From the NCBI GenBank assembly GCA_022606425.2, contig JAHDVF020000875.1, forward strand, positions 1,426,001 through 1,490,000: a stretch of 64,000 bases of DNA, read 5' to 3'. Below, piece by piece: positions 30,089 to 40,999 of the stretch. The translations under genes were made by a program, and so were the position numbers. The stretch comes from Lepidostoma basale. Lineage: Eukaryota > Arthropoda > Insecta > Trichoptera > Lepidostomatidae. The notes beneath the pieces are model-generated. The model was not told the DNA's origin and made no database searches. It saw only the letters and a list, made by a program, of their open reading frames with translations. Every line of letters begins with the position of its first letter. Within the stretch, counting starts at the first letter, position 1.

Positions 30089-30700
30089 TGTCTTTATTTA
30101 ACTGTTAGTTTGTTTATTTGCATTTGTATTTAAAATCACCCTACAATAAATAATAAAAAAAAAACTTTTATTTTTCATTAAACGTGATCAGTTTCCCGTT
30201 ACAACCAGTAGAGTATATTTTACATAATAACGTTTCAAAGCTTGTATAAGGGCACACGGTTCACCCAGTGAGGGTTAAGTTTACGGACCTTCTATTATGC
30301 TATACGTAAGAAATTATAATTGAATTTGGGTACATTTAAGACCCCAGATCTCAGTTAGGACAGAGGGTATTATTTGACAAATAACTTACGACGTTTTGTA
30401 TCACTTTGAATATCGAATATAATGTTATAACAAGCGAAACGAGAAACAGTACTGTCAAGAGAATTCGTAAATAGAATCACTCAAATAGTATGAAATTTGC
30501 ATTTGAAAACATTAGGTTTAAATATCTTAAAAGGTTAAATACTAACAAGTGGAGAGCACGATATAGGAAATTGACCTTGGGATGAGGTTTTACAGGATTG
30601 TAAATAGTACCCCCTAAGAGTTTTCCATAATCAAAGTAAAAAAAGAGCTAATTTTGAGTAAAAAAACTTCAAAGTTTCCACCAATACTTATATATTAACT
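30089..30700. other. No recognisable feature
   Basis: AT-rich with scattered short frames; no internal match noticed. Confidence 0.45.
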
Positions 30701-31090
30701 TATTGAAATCTTAGGCATTAACACTGTGGAATTCAATAGTAATTCACTTAGGAAATTGAAAATAACTTTGTTTATAATCCACAAAATATTAAAAAAACAC
30801 GACATGTTTCGGAGGATACCTCCATCTTTAAGTTTAAATACATGTATAATAAAATAGTCCATTGTTTTGGCCGAAACATTATGATATATAAATTATAAAC
30901 TGTTAAATTAAAAAAACTTTGTTTTATGTATCACAACTGTTTCGTCAACCTATGTTGAAATCATCAGGTGTTACAATAATACATCAAATGTCAAATTTTC
31001 GTGATTTTTCGAACCTTTATGTGTATTTGTTCTTATGTCAATTTGAATAATTTCTTTGATATAATTTTGAAGTTCTTGCTAGAGTTGAGT
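30700..31090. repeat. Two decayed ribozyme-like elements
   Basis: 30700-30835 is an ACAUGU-type arm whose minus strand has a perfect GGAGG..CCTCC stem II before GAAACATGTC but a broken first core block. 30850-31090 is an ACAGCUGU-type left end (inverse of GGCCAAAACAATGG, then AACTGTTTCGTCAACC and TCATCAGGTGTTAC). Confidence 0.55.
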
Positions 31091-31618
31091 TGGGTATCTA
31101 ATTCAACTCCATTTATACGAGTATAATAAAAGAAAATTAAATGCGTTTTTTATATTAGTCTTTCTTTATTTAGTTAAGTTTTGACTGATATATTATATTA
31201 GAAATTTCATCTTTCCTTTCTTATCTATTCCGCTGGCCGTCTGGGTCCTCGGTTCAAATCCCACGCCATGCTCTTATTTTAGTCCCAATAGTTAGTTGAA
31301 TGCGGTTTTAGCGCTGTAAATGATTTGTTATAGAAAAAATTAAATTGTCTTGATATCACAGACCGTGGAGATTTAAGATTAAAATTGACCAAATAAGTAT
31401 CTAAATATAAATATTATTTATTTATGAAAATTCAATAAAAATAGTATATATTGCATATGTTCATTTTTTATTTGAAGGCATTTTTTTTCCATAATTTGTT
31501 AGGTAATAAAATTGCAGGAGGGGGGGGGGGTGGAGATTTTTGAATCCTTGAAGTGAGGCATGTTACAAATAAGGTTAGGAAACCCTGTATTAGATTGACC
31601 AGAAAATAGATGATTATT
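31091..31618. other. Unassigned; G10 run
   Basis: Contains a run of about ten G at 31519-31530 and a box B-like GGTTCAAATCC near 31252 without a matching box A. Confidence 0.4.
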
Positions 31619-31693
31619 ATGAAGAAGGAATCTGGCCACGTCCAGGCTCGAACCAAAGTACCCTGGATCAGCCACATCAGACCACCATCCAAT
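31619..31693 (-). mobile_element. tRNA-derived SINE family P, fragment
   Basis: Minus strand: GATCCAGGGTACTTTGG, box B GGTTCGAGCCT and GGCCAGATTCCTTCTTCAT. Matches 53668-53775 and 40446-40552. Confidence 0.7.
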
Positions 31694-31921
31694 CATTTTA
31701 TATTCATGAAGCACTTAATTTGTAGTATGATATTAACTTAAAAGACTTAGAAAAATTAAATAATACGATATTTTTTAAATAACTACTTCCCTTTAAAGCT
31801 CGGGTAAATGAGTAGCTACATGTTTGATTCTTGCTATATTTATTAATGCCATAACAATGCAAAACATGTCATTCCCGTAAGATAGAAAAACTTGTAGAAA
31901 ACAGACGTATTCATTAATATT

Positions 31922-32330
31922 CAAATGAAATGAAATCAGTTTATTATGTCAAAAGACTTGATCAAACAACATAAATCTTTAAAGTATCTATTGAGTATAG
32001 GTAAAATATAATACCAGGAACGCATGGGAGATGGTTCGACATTAGGAAAACAAGATACTCTCTAAAGTCAATAGTTTTTCTCTTCTGAACGTATTTTCAC
32101 TAATATGAAAGACTTCAATCTCCGAGGAGACCGCGTTCAGCCGACTAATTGACTAATTGCTCATCCCACCATTGTCACCAGAGGCAGGTTGGTTCTGGCG
32201 GTCGTTAGGTAAAACAATCTATACTGTCGCTGTCGGAGATAGGGATAAAAATACCTTCCAGCACGACCGAGTTCTCGAAATATCCCCTGATTAATCTGAA
32301 GAAAAGGGTTATAAGATGCCAATTTACACA
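31922..32330 (-). mobile_element. LINE-B copy, minus
   Basis: Tail AAATGAAATGAAATC, 3' untranslated region with ATAATACCAGGAACGC, then minus-strand codons for ESTFRR..., RTNLPLV, RQRQYRLFYL and RELGRA. Ends exactly at the TA flanking the Tigger element. Confidence 0.88.
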
Positions 32331-32538
32331 TACAGTAGAACTTCAATTATCCGGACCTCGATTATCCGAATTCTCGATTATCCGGATTGGTCAAAATAAA
32401 CAAAAAACAGCGGACTGTTTAAGTACGTGTTTAAATGCGTTTTATGCATTTGTTCCAACAATAAGTCCCAATAAGTAAAATATTGGTCAGTAGTCGTATT
32501 TAATCACAATTTAAATTGTATTTATTTTTATCTTACCA

Positions 32539-32682
32539 ATGTCATCAAAAAGAAAACGTGTTGTAATTTCGTTAAAAGACAAATTAGATATAATCAATGC
32601 TTTGAAACGCGATGAATCGGGACGTTTTTTGTTTAACAAATATGGCGTCGGAACGCAAACGATCCTGGATTTCAAATTTTGA
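32539..32682 (+). pseudogene. Tigger/pogo transposase N-terminal fragment
   Basis: Forty-seven codons, MSSKRKRVVISLKDKLDIIN to KYGVGTQTILDFKF, then a stop. This is the psq/CENP-B N-terminal helix-turn-helix that binds the element ends. The rest of the DNA-binding domain and the whole DDE domain are missing. Confidence 0.85.
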
Positions 32683-32900
32683 ATGATGAGGAAAAATTAA
32701 AGAAATATCTGCCTCAGAGGAACACGATCAAGAAGACGAAGAAGAGATTTGCGAGGAAAGAGATATTGGTCCTACACATTCTGAAGCTTTTCAGTGTTTG
32801 GATGTCGCCATTTAGTGGTTTGAGAGTAAGCTTGTATTTTTTGTGAATTATATATTTTTTCTATTATCCGGATTTTTTCTTATCCAGACTATCTTGATCC

Positions 32901-33731
32901 TTGTACTGTTCATTACAGATACACAATGGATAACCAGAAACTCAAGCGTGTTTCAACGATAAAGGATCTTGGCATTGTTTATGAAAGTAGACTGACTTTC
33001 CATGCTCACATCGAGAGAATATGTGGAGTTGCACTGAAAATGTTGGGATTTATTCTCCGAACAGGTAGAGTTTTCAAGAATCCCTATGTTGTGCGAATTT
33101 TGTATAACTCATTGGTCCGGAGTCGGCTCGAGTGTGGTTCTGTGATATGGAGTCCCCACGAGACGAGATACTCGCTCATGTTAGAGAAGGTTCAGAAAAG
33201 ATTACTGAGATATCTCTACATGAGAGAGTTTGGTAGCTATCCGTGGGTTTATCCCACTGCATCTCTCTTGGGCATGCTGGGGACCAATAGTTTGCAGATA
33301 AGAAGAGATGGGTGCACACTTACCCATATCTTCAGACTTATCCGGTGATTCTTTGAGAACTCCGTTATCTCGGAGGCTATCCATCTTTATGTTCCAGTAA
33401 GTTATGTTCGACAGCGTCAGCACAGACTGTTTTATCTCCCAGCATGCAGAACTAACCTGCCTCTGGCGATGCCGGTGGGTAGAGCAATCAAACTTCTGAA
33501 TATGATCGCTTCGGAGATCGACGTCTTTCATATTCGTGAAAGTACGTTCAGAAGAAAAATACTCATGACTTTGGAGAATATATTGTATTCCTAATCTCGA
33601 ACCATCTCTCATGCGTTCCTGGTATTATATATTTTTATGTTTTACCTGTTCTCAATAGATGCCTTAAACTAAAATTGTTGTTTGTAATATTTTTTGAGAA
33701 AATAAATCGATCTGATTTGATTTGATTTCAT
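32901..33731 (+). mobile_element. LINE-B insertion inside Tigger
   Basis: About 830 bp, 5'-truncated, ending in the 3' untranslated region and TGATTTGATTTGATTTC tail. Flanked by ttgatcc at 32894-32900 and 33732-33738; the right one overlaps the tail, so the duplication may partly be microhomology. Confidence 0.88.
32926..33594 (+). pseudogene. LINE-B reverse transcriptase C-terminus, one stop
   Basis: A single frame of 223 codons: STIKDLGIVYESRLTFHAHI, RVFKNPYVVRILYNSLVRSRLE, SVIWSPHETRYSLMLEKVQK, LGMLGTNSLQIRRDG, then a TGA at 33346-33348 where relatives have GGA, and on through RQRQHRLFYLP, RTNLPLAMPVGRAI, DVFHIRESTFRR to TAA. It covers the thumb and C-terminal region of a jockey/CR1-like enzyme; palm motifs lie upstream and are missing. 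Confidence 0.87.
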
Positions 33732-33883
33732 TTGATCCCTAATTAATCCGAATAATCGAGGTTCTACTGTATTTATAGCACACACTCGTATCCATATGTT
33801 CCAGAATGCCAAGGTGTGCTGTTAGGTTAGTTTATGCCTTTCTTTGTTCCGGTATAAAATATATTATAGTTCTTTTAATGTAA

Positions 33884-34058
33884 ATGAACACCGCATATTA
33901 TACGATGGAAATTTTATAATATTAAACAATTGAATGGGAAAACAAAAACTTGAGATTAGCATTTAAGGTATAAGTTAAAGGGTCCTACGCCTTCCAGTCA
34001 CTGGACCGTGGTGGCCGTCATCTAGGTTATGACGTTTTACACTTTAACAAATTGAAGG
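33884..34058. repeat. Family D repeat
   Basis: Second copy of the 175-base unit described at 18988: AACACCGCATATTATACG to GACGTTTTACACTTTAAC and GAAGGGCTTTT. Confidence 0.7.
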
Positions 34059-34195
34059 GCTTTTATGTTAACGACCACCCTGTATACCCCTTCAAACCCA
34101 CTGCCATCCTAACTCATTAATCTACAGTGTGTTCCCAACAGCGCAAGCTAACAACATATGTAATTTATTGATATTTCTCCTGAAATGATCTTATA

Positions 34196-34535
34196 TTTTG
34201 AATGCATACAAATACTGGATTTAACCCATTGCGGGTTAGTCTTTTTCAATGACTGACACATAATCATTTACACCTTATCTTAATGAATGGCGCTAGTGTA
34301 GATTGAACTAAAAAATGTGAAGTGTTTCTCAACATGGTGGCATATATATCTTCCAAAAATTTGTCAGACGCGGTGGTCGTAAGAAGGGCGGAATGGAGAT
34401 GTTGTTAACATAAAGCGATCGCTTAACCCAACCAATGACAGGTCATAAGTCCTGTAAGTGCCTAGACCACCATATTCTGTTTCCAAAAAAACAATTTACA
34501 TCATTGTCTCTATTGAGATACGATTGATCTTATAT
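34196..34535 (-). repeat. Family C repeat
   Basis: Starts with the terminal repeat GCATACAAATACTGGATT and CCATTGCGGGTTAG and ends at TCTCTATTGAGATAC. The interior matches 47478-47835 in reverse. Confidence 0.65.
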
Positions 34536-34553
34536 TTATATTAAATTATTATT

Positions 34554-34717
34554 ATCAAATCAAATCAAATCAGTTTATTTCATCAATAGACATTAGGTTT
34601 AAGGCATCTACTGAGAACAGGTAAAATAATATATTGTGTATAGTATACTACCAGAATCGCATGAGAGATGGTTTGAAATTAGGAAGACAAGATACTCTCT
34701 AAAATCAAGAGTATTTT
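34554..34717 (-). mobile_element. LINE-B copy, left of ribozyme-like element
   Basis: (CAAAT)n tail, AGGCATCTACTGAGAACAGG and ACTACCAGAATCGC, stopping at aagagtatttt (34707-34717), repeated at 35044-35054. Confidence 0.88.
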
Positions 34718-35043
34718 AAACTGTTAATGAATAAACTTTGTTTTTTGTAAAACAATTGTATTTTATTTTACGCGACAGCTGTTTCATTTACCTATGTTGA
34801 CATCATCAGGTGTTACAATAATTTATAAATTTTCAAATTCATTAAAATCACATAAAGATTCGAAAAATCACGAAAATTTGACATTTGATATATTATTGTA
34901 ACACCTGATGATGTCAACATAGGTTGATGAAACAGCTGTCGTGTAAAATAAAATAAAATTGTGATACAAAAAACAAAGTTTATTCATTAACAATTTAAAA
35001 TGATAAGGTATCATAGTGTTTCGGCTAAAATAATGGACTATTT
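34718..35043. mobile_element. Complete ribozyme-bearing inverted-repeat element
   Basis: A 326-bp element with an 11-bp target duplication in LINE-B. It begins AAACTGTTAATGAATAAAC and ends CGGCTAAAATAATGGACTATTT. Arms 34718-34825 and 34885-34990 are inverted copies, each with a hammerhead-like unit pointing outward. Variable-length target duplications (11 bp here, 8 bp at 48923-49181) fit insertion by target-primed reverse transcription better than cut-and-paste. It encodes no protein. Confidence 0.8.
34901..34944 (+). ncRNA. Hammerhead-ribozyme-like motif, intact core
   Basis: ACAC (stem I), CTGATGA (34905-34911), an extra T, stem II GTCAAC/GTTGAT closed by a G-U pair around ATAG, GAA, ACAGCUGU as a very short stem III, C as the base before cleavage, then GTGT pairing fully with ACAC. 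All conserved hammerhead positions are present. An extra base after A9 is known in a viroid hammerhead. Confidence 0.7.
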
Positions 35044-35266
35044 AAGAGTATTTTCCTTCTGAACGTACTTTCACTAATATGAAAGACGTCGATCTCCGAG
35101 GAGACCGTGTTCAGCAGATTAATTGCTCTTCCCACCGGTGTGACCAGAGGCAGGTTGATTCTGGCAGCCGGTAGGTTAAACAATCTATGCGGTCACTGTC
35201 GAAGATATATATCAGATACAAAAACCCGAACAGCCTCCACCATGGCCGAGTTCTCGAAATATCTCC
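35044..35266 (-). mobile_element. LINE-B copy, right of ribozyme-like element
   Basis: Minus-strand codons for ESTFRRK, DVFHIS, ISLLNTVSSEID and RTNLPL; the match ends at CTCGAAATATCTCCT. Confidence 0.88.
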
Positions 35267-35370
35267 TGGCTGCGGAGAAAAGAGAGGATTGGATGCGTAA
35301 TGTTAAAGCCATGGGCAGCTTAGCCATAGATCATGACCCCTAGTAATGAGGAATAGAAGAAAGAAGATAA
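35267..35370 (+). mobile_element. LINE scrap (AAEKREDWMRN type)
   Basis: AAEKREDWMRNVKAMGSLAIDHDP followed by GAAGAAAGAAGA. Same family as 27415-27590. Confidence 0.6.
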
Positions 35371-36440
35371 TTTTTATAAAAAAATAATTTTCATATATTT
35401 AAGTAAAACAGTATTTATTTTAACCTTTCCCTTACGGTGCTAAAATAAAAACGCGCATTCCGGTGTTGGGTAGTCAGTACCCGATCAAAATTTAGCGATA
35501 TTAAATCGGAAAATTAAAAACGTTCATAGCTAATCCCCTTAATGAATTATAATTGAAGTCAAAAATTATAATAATTGAGATTAATTTGCTGAAAACATTA
35601 AAAAAAACCTCTGGCAACGCTCACGGAACGGGCATGGATCCACTCTGGTTACAAGCCCGAGAGCTACTGCCGCGGCAGTGAGAGCATTAAGCTCCTCGCG
35701 CTTCCACATTGAAGTATGCAAGAGTGAGTAGTGTCACGCACTCATAGCGCTGTTTATACGCGAATTTGTTTTCGATGTTCACAAAATACTTCCGATGTAC
35801 CCGATAAATTCTGATTATTATTAATATTATTTTTTATATCAATGCGTAAATATATTATGAAGGAATACCTGAAATCTTAACCATTTATTAATTATATTTA
35901 TAGAGATATTGATGGTTATTAGAAGCAACGTGTAGAAGACACCCATCATAGGGAAGGGAGGGTTATCAACATTTTCCGTTAGCAAATTCATAAAGTCTGT
36001 GAGGCTATTTTATTAATGTCTTTGTTACCATCAAACCTTAAATCCCATAATGTTTACGTCCTCTTTCAGCAAAACATTCTTCCTTTATGTTCACAGTAAA
36101 TTTTATCTTCCTAATTATCTTTATTGTACTACGTAAATACGTTCACATATTAGCCTCGTCAAAAAAACATTGTCGTTTGTCCTTAGTCAGATAAAAATTC
36201 GATAAAATTTCAGTGAAAATACGTGAAAATGTAAATTCATAATATTTTTGTCGTTTGCTGAATAGGTAGGTACTTCTGATAATATCTTAAAGATATTAAA
36301 TTACTCTAGCGAGAATGTTTACTTTATATGTTGAAGGCGCTTTACCATTAGATTAAATTTAAAATATAAATATAGCTGGAAAATGGACATACTACAGATT
36401 TTAATTGTCGATTTGGAAGAATGCATCGACATGAATTTCA
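35371..36440. other. No recognisable feature
   Basis: The longest unassigned stretch of the window. GC-richer between 35590 and 35770 but with no motif or family match; the remainder is AT-rich. Confidence 0.45.
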
Positions 36441-36750
36441 AATACCAAAGACATTTGAAATGATGGATCAGTGGATGCCGACGGTAAGAACATAATAAAT
36501 AACGGATGGATTAGGCTAGGCCATGTAATACGACAAGAAGGCATCTTGCATGCCATAATGGAGGGTGTGACCGAGGGGACAAACTCTAGGGGACGCCCAC
36601 GCTGAAAGTACCTGGAGGATCTGTTGGTGGACGTGCGATGCTCATCATATGCAGATTTCAAAAGAGCCGCACAAGACAGGGAAGAATGGAAGAGAAGAAT
36701 AGAGGAAATTGGGCAAACCAATCCCAGGATTGAAACCAGAGAGTGAGAGA
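36441..36750 (+). mobile_element. LINE C-terminal fragment (YLEDLLVDV type)
   Basis: Encodes NGWIRLGHVIRQEGILHAIMEG, NSRGRPR, a stop, KYLEDLLVDVRCSSYADFK and AAQDREEWKRRIEEIG. The RGRPR plus QDREEW order is typical of post-RT LINE ends. One stop codon, no clear tail. Confidence 0.75.
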
Positions 36751-36869
36751 GAATGGGATTAGGTGACGAGAGCTATCAGGAGTTAAAAGAGTTTAAACTT
36801 TGAATCGATCGTAATGTTCTTGAGTAGTTAATATGTATATAATAGTTAATATGTATGTCAGCGACCATT

Positions 36870-37020
36870 TTCTAGAAATGTTATCATATTCTAGATGGAA
36901 TAACGTGTCTTATGAAACATGTCGTTTAATCTTAAATATAATAAAACTCCTAGAAAATATATAGTTTTATTCATATTTATGATTTAATATGGAGTTTTAC
37001 AACATTGTCCAAGAAACAAT
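36870..37020. repeat. G-family arm
   Basis: TTTTCTAGAAATG, GAAACATGTCG, AAAACTCCTAGAAAAT and TTTAATATGGAGTTTTAC. Confidence 0.6.
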
Positions 37021-37064
37021 TAGTATTATTGAGTATTTGCAAGCCAATTCAAAATTAATACTAT

Positions 37065-37640
37065 TTATTGTACAAAAAAAGTTATTGGGAAAAAATTACA
37101 CCTACATGGAAACAGGTAAACAAGGCAGCTGCAATCTCTGGCGCTCTTAAAATCCACAATATGGAAAAACAAAGACATGGCCATTAAGAGTAAGATGAGA
37201 ATATATAAAGCATGCGTAAGACCATATGGCGTCAAAGCAAGATCAGACACAGTAAGGACCAAGCAAAATTTGAGGACTTCCGAGATGAATACACTGAGGA
37301 CGATAGCAGGCAAGACACTGAGAGATCGCGTAGGGGAACACCAGAATAAGATAGATATGTAAGGTTGAGGATATTATAAGATGGAGCAGACAGCAAAAAA
37401 GGGACTGGTACGGTCATGTTCAAAAAATGGACACCACCAGACTCCCCTATATTGCATTGCATAATCAGATTCATGGGACTCGTTCTCGTGGAAGACCTCC
37501 TAAAAGATGAAAGGACAGCTGGGAATCTACCTCACAGGAAGACCAACACTCTGGAGAACAGACCACATAGGATTACAACGAGGAAGAAGAATACGAATAC
37601 ATTCACTCATGGTTTTACAGCAATATTAAAGTCCCAATGA
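37065..37640 (+). mobile_element. LINE-N fragment, decayed
   Basis: VNKAAAISGALKSTIWKNKDMAIKSKMRIYKACVRPYGVKARSDTVRTKQNLRTSEMNTLRTIAGKTLRDRVG is followed by broken GRPTLW/GRR-type codons. The LRTIAGKTLRDR signature equals the start of 22103-22440. Confidence 0.78.
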
Positions 37641-37759
37641 ATAGGACACATAGCAAGATAAAATAAAAATAAATGGACTTCTTATTTTTCCTATAGTACC
37701 GTGTTAGGTCTCCCCGAAGTTGTATGGTTTCTAAGTATCTATAAAACTTGTGTGCAACC

Positions 37760-37990
37760 TTACAAATGGGATCGAATACAGGGAGGATACCACAATCCCA
37801 AAAATACGCACTCAGAGTGCCAGAAATGAAGACGCTCAGAAACAAAAAAGAGAAGAACAGTCCCATCTAGACTCCCTCTTATTATGTTGTACGGCCATCC
37901 CCGAGGTAGACGATCCCCTGACAGACCACAAAAGAGATGGATTGACAGCTTGGAGTCGGCCTCATAAGAGGAAAAAGAAAAAGACATAAA
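37760..37990 (+). mobile_element. LINE-N 3' scrap
   Basis: GHPRGRRSPDRPQKRWIDSLES-like codons in a different frame from the open frames, then a GAAAAAGAAAAAG tail. Confidence 0.55.
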
Positions 37991-37999
37991 ACGTAAAAA

Positions 38000-38545
38000 A
38001 TGCTCCCTCCGGTAATTTTTTTCATTCAAGTATATGGTTATCCATATACTCTATCGCTGCGTTATTTTCTATTTCCTTACCATTCTTCTATTATCTTTAG
38101 CCTCATCTTTGCATAATCTCCTTTCTTTTTCCCTTTCTGCTTCTGTTATATTCATTGATTTAATGCTCTGTTCTAAGCACTTTCGCTTGTCTTTTATACC
38201 ACTATTTTCGCCCAAAATATATTTTTCCGACTGTTCTTATTTTACTATACATTTTACCCATTACTAGCTGCGAGGATTTCAAATATTTCCTATGAATTAT
38301 TTTCAGAATACAATATAATACAAATGATAATAAACTTATTTTATATAGAATTTTTTTGAGTATGTTTTAGGTAGAGATTTCTTTTTAAATGGTATTTTCA
38401 CAAATTTCAGCTTATTAAATATATTAACTTGAATTTTATAACACGTTATTCATAATATTTTTATTTATTTATAATAGTTTTTCTCACATTGTGGTTAGAC
38501 ATTTTAAATTTAGATATAAAGTAATAAAACACTTTGATTTTGACT
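38000..38545. other. No recognisable feature
   Basis: Pyrimidine-rich 38040-38160, then AT-rich; no family match. Confidence 0.4.
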
Positions 38546-38547
38546 GA

Positions 38548-38665
38548 GGTATGGTTACCAGAATGAAGTCTGCACAAGACAGAGTGGCGTGGAAGAAAAT
38601 GGTGGAGGCCTTTGTCCAGGAGTGGACGGGTATAGGCTGAAGAAATATAAAATGAAGAAGATTGT
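38548..38665 (+). mobile_element. LINE-R (RTE-like) 3' scrap
   Basis: VTRMKSAQDRVAWKKMVEAFVQEWTGIG, stop, and a short AAGAAATA/GAAGAAG tail. Confidence 0.8.
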
Positions 38666-38820
38666 TGTTATAAATAATGCCAACTAGTTTCACTTGGACC
38701 CAAGCTTTATATGGGTAATTTTTATTTTTGAAATTAAGTTAAAACAGTGTATAATAATTTAGATATGTTAGTTTAATAAAATTAATTAAAATACTGACAA
38801 AAAAAAAATCAAATACTTGT

Positions 38821-39115
38821 TATTTCATACCTCTGATTGCCTCTAACCCCTTAATTTGACTTCGTACACAATTCAAACCGTTTACGTATACATTCTTAAT
38901 CATTATATCTTCATCCAATGCGCTCCATATATCTAAATCAAAAAAGTGATCCTTAATTATTTTGTTAATAATATAATACTTCCGCACTTCAATCATCGTT
39001 TTATCACACATACGTTTAAAGCATTTCATTTTTACCGCATTTATTCCATACTAATCCTTCTTCTGCCAGTTCCAAGCTTCGCTTCCAAACATAAGGGTTG
39101 GAACCAGAACAATGA
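38821..39115 (-). mobile_element. LINE-A2-like fragment, decayed
   Basis: Minus strand: VLVPTLMFGSEAWNWQKKD, a gap, MKCFKRMCDKTM and NVYVNGLNCVRSQIKG. No 3' terminus. Confidence 0.7.
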
Positions 39116-39524
39116 CCAATGTCTTCTAAAATGAGATAATCTTTAGAAATAATAATTATTCTCAAATACTAACATTAAGAATACTACAATATGAATTTAG
39201 TGCTATATAAAAAAAAGATACTAATTTATTTATTGAAAGTTAAGCCATTAACACTGTGGAATTTCATTCTAAATCATACGCAAATTAATCATTTAATATC
39301 TATGTAAAATAACTAATATATTTTTAATAAATTACAATTTTTTTTATAATTAAATTTTTTTTTTTAAATTATTTATTAGTTCTTACTGATAAAAAATAGT
39401 ATTAGTACATAATGCAATCAGTCCAGTTTTTATTTTATTAATTGAAATGTATTGTTACTTTGTATTTTATCGTTTTTAATAAGCGTTTTTTATCAGCCTT
39501 TCTTTTTATAGATTTTTTTTTTAT

Positions 39525-39746
39525 GTACACAACAGGTCGTTTGGACCCAATTACTGTATACAAGTTTATTTTTTTAGCTATTATATTGATTCTCGTGACA
39601 TGTGATAGGTAGCCAATCTATCGCCATTATATTATCTTAATAGTATAACAAAGACAGTGTGACAATCACACTGCCATCGCCGGGAATCGAACCCAGGACC
39701 TTCGGCATGCAAGTCAGAGCTTGTAACCACTTTGCCACGAAGGTCT
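39525..39746 (-). mobile_element. SINE family S
   Basis: Head at the right (GACCTTCGTGGCAAAGTGG), box B region GGTTCGATTCCC, and 3' end GGTCGTTTGGACCC at the left, the same 3' subfamily as 26559-26806. Confidence 0.88.
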
Positions 39747-39859
39747 TCGTCGTTTTAATTATATATTTACACCTGAAGATAGAGGTCTCTTCCGAAACAT
39801 GTCTTGATTTTTGATATTTTAGTGGATAATAAACAATGATATTTTACAATTTTCAAAGA

Positions 39860-40445
39860 GTAGTCTAATTTATAATCATAAATTATTATTTTGAATACGA
39901 ATTCAGCATTAAATAACATATGTTTAGGTGCATTTAATACATTTAAGAACAAGAGTGTTAAGCGTTTTGCCTATCAACAGGATTTACTAATTTAAAGCAG
40001 CGATAAATAACGAAAAATAGTTCATATTAATTAAATATCAAAGGGAAACTATTTTCTTTAAAGACTAACTCCAAGCATTTAGATCAATGGTATTAGAAAT
40101 TATTTCGCAATATTTAACCACCCTACGTATTTGAACGTACGTGATACTTCACTTTGACTGTACCATTCTGCGCTATCCCGTATCACGTACGCGCTTGAGA
40201 AAAAGTAATGTACCTAAAATGTACAAACTGTTAGGGATACGTGCGTGTGCCAACAACACTTGAGTACAAGTCTTTGCAAATATGATAGTTTTACAAGGGG
40301 CAGGCGAAGTGTGTGGTCGAGTCTTTGACATTTCGTAATTTAAAAAAATAAAATTAATAAATAATTAAATTTAATTAATAGAAACCTGTTTTTTCGCACG
40401 TTTCTCGGAAAATAAACTGACGGTAGGGCGGTTAATATGATGACA
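39860..40445. other. No recognisable feature
   Basis: Contains several CGTACGTG phrases at 40130-40250 but no repeat or gene that I can recognise. Confidence 0.4.
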
Positions 40446-40552
40446 AAATAGCTCTTTATCATGATGAAGGAATCTGGTCGTGTCCAGGCTTGTACTTAAG
40501 TCCCCTGGATTAGGAGCGAAGCGTTCTACCCCCTAGACCACTTCCCAAAGTT
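40446..40552 (-). mobile_element. tRNA-derived SINE family P
   Basis: Minus strand: GAAGTGGTCTAGGGGGTAGAACGCTTCGC (box A region), AAGTACAAGCCT (decayed box B), GACCAGATTCCTTC and AAAGAGCTATTTTG. Confidence 0.75.
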
Positions 40553-40594
40553 ATAAGTGTTTTTTTGGGGTTGTGTTATATATTTCTTTATGAT

Positions 40595-40975
40595 GTGGTC
40601 CCTACGTATGTGTGGTAAAACGATATACGATAGAATCTGAAATGCTGATATAAGAAAGGAATGTAGACCGGAAGAACGTATTATGAACCAAATTATGAAA
40701 GGATCGCTGCGTTGGTTTGGACATATGGAGCGCATGGATCAAGAAAGAATGGTTAAGAAAGTATACATTAATAATGAAAATGGAGTATGCAGTCGAGGGA
40801 GACCGAGGAAAACATGGCATGACCATATAAATCAAATATTAAAGGTTGGTCATGCTAGAAGTCGGAAGAATCGACGTGCGTGCATGACTCGCTGTTTGAA
40901 TGTGAAGAAATCTAGAGACATGTGCCAGGATAGAGAAGTGTGGCGGTCCATTCTCTTCGCCTAGGAAACGGCGTG
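40595..40975 (+). mobile_element. LINE-A2 copy
   Basis: Frame 40683-40964 is open for 93 codons: MNQIMKGSLRWFGHMERMDQER, NNENGVCSRGRPRKTWHDHINQILK, and NVKKSRDMCQDREVWRSILFA. Upstream codons (MCGKTIYDRI) are in the same region. A deletion removes the CCCTGCGGGG segment before GAAACGGCGTG. Confidence 0.88.
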
Positions 40976-40999
40976 TTGTTTTATTTGTTTGTTTATTTA

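Larger units (their letters stand above)
32333..33769 (+). mobile_element. Tigger/pogo-like transposon, gutted, carrying LINE-B
   Basis: Outer ends cagtagaacttcaattatcc and the reverse complement of cagtagaacctcgatta are flanked by TA (32331-32332, 33770-33771). Sub-terminal ATTATCCGGA motifs recur inside both ends, as in Tigger elements. The interior keeps a transposase start and a short acidic C-terminal stretch (EEHDQEDEEEICEERDIG, 32712-32765), so the catalytic core is deleted. A LINE-B copy occupies 32901-33731. Confidence 0.9.

Noticed and set aside
31236..31275. Third tRNA-like SINE from GGTTCAAATCC
   Set aside because: Only a box B-like string; no box A at the right distance and no second copy seen.
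31519..31530. G-quadruplex
   Set aside because: A single run of about ten G with no further G-tracts close by; not enough for a claim.
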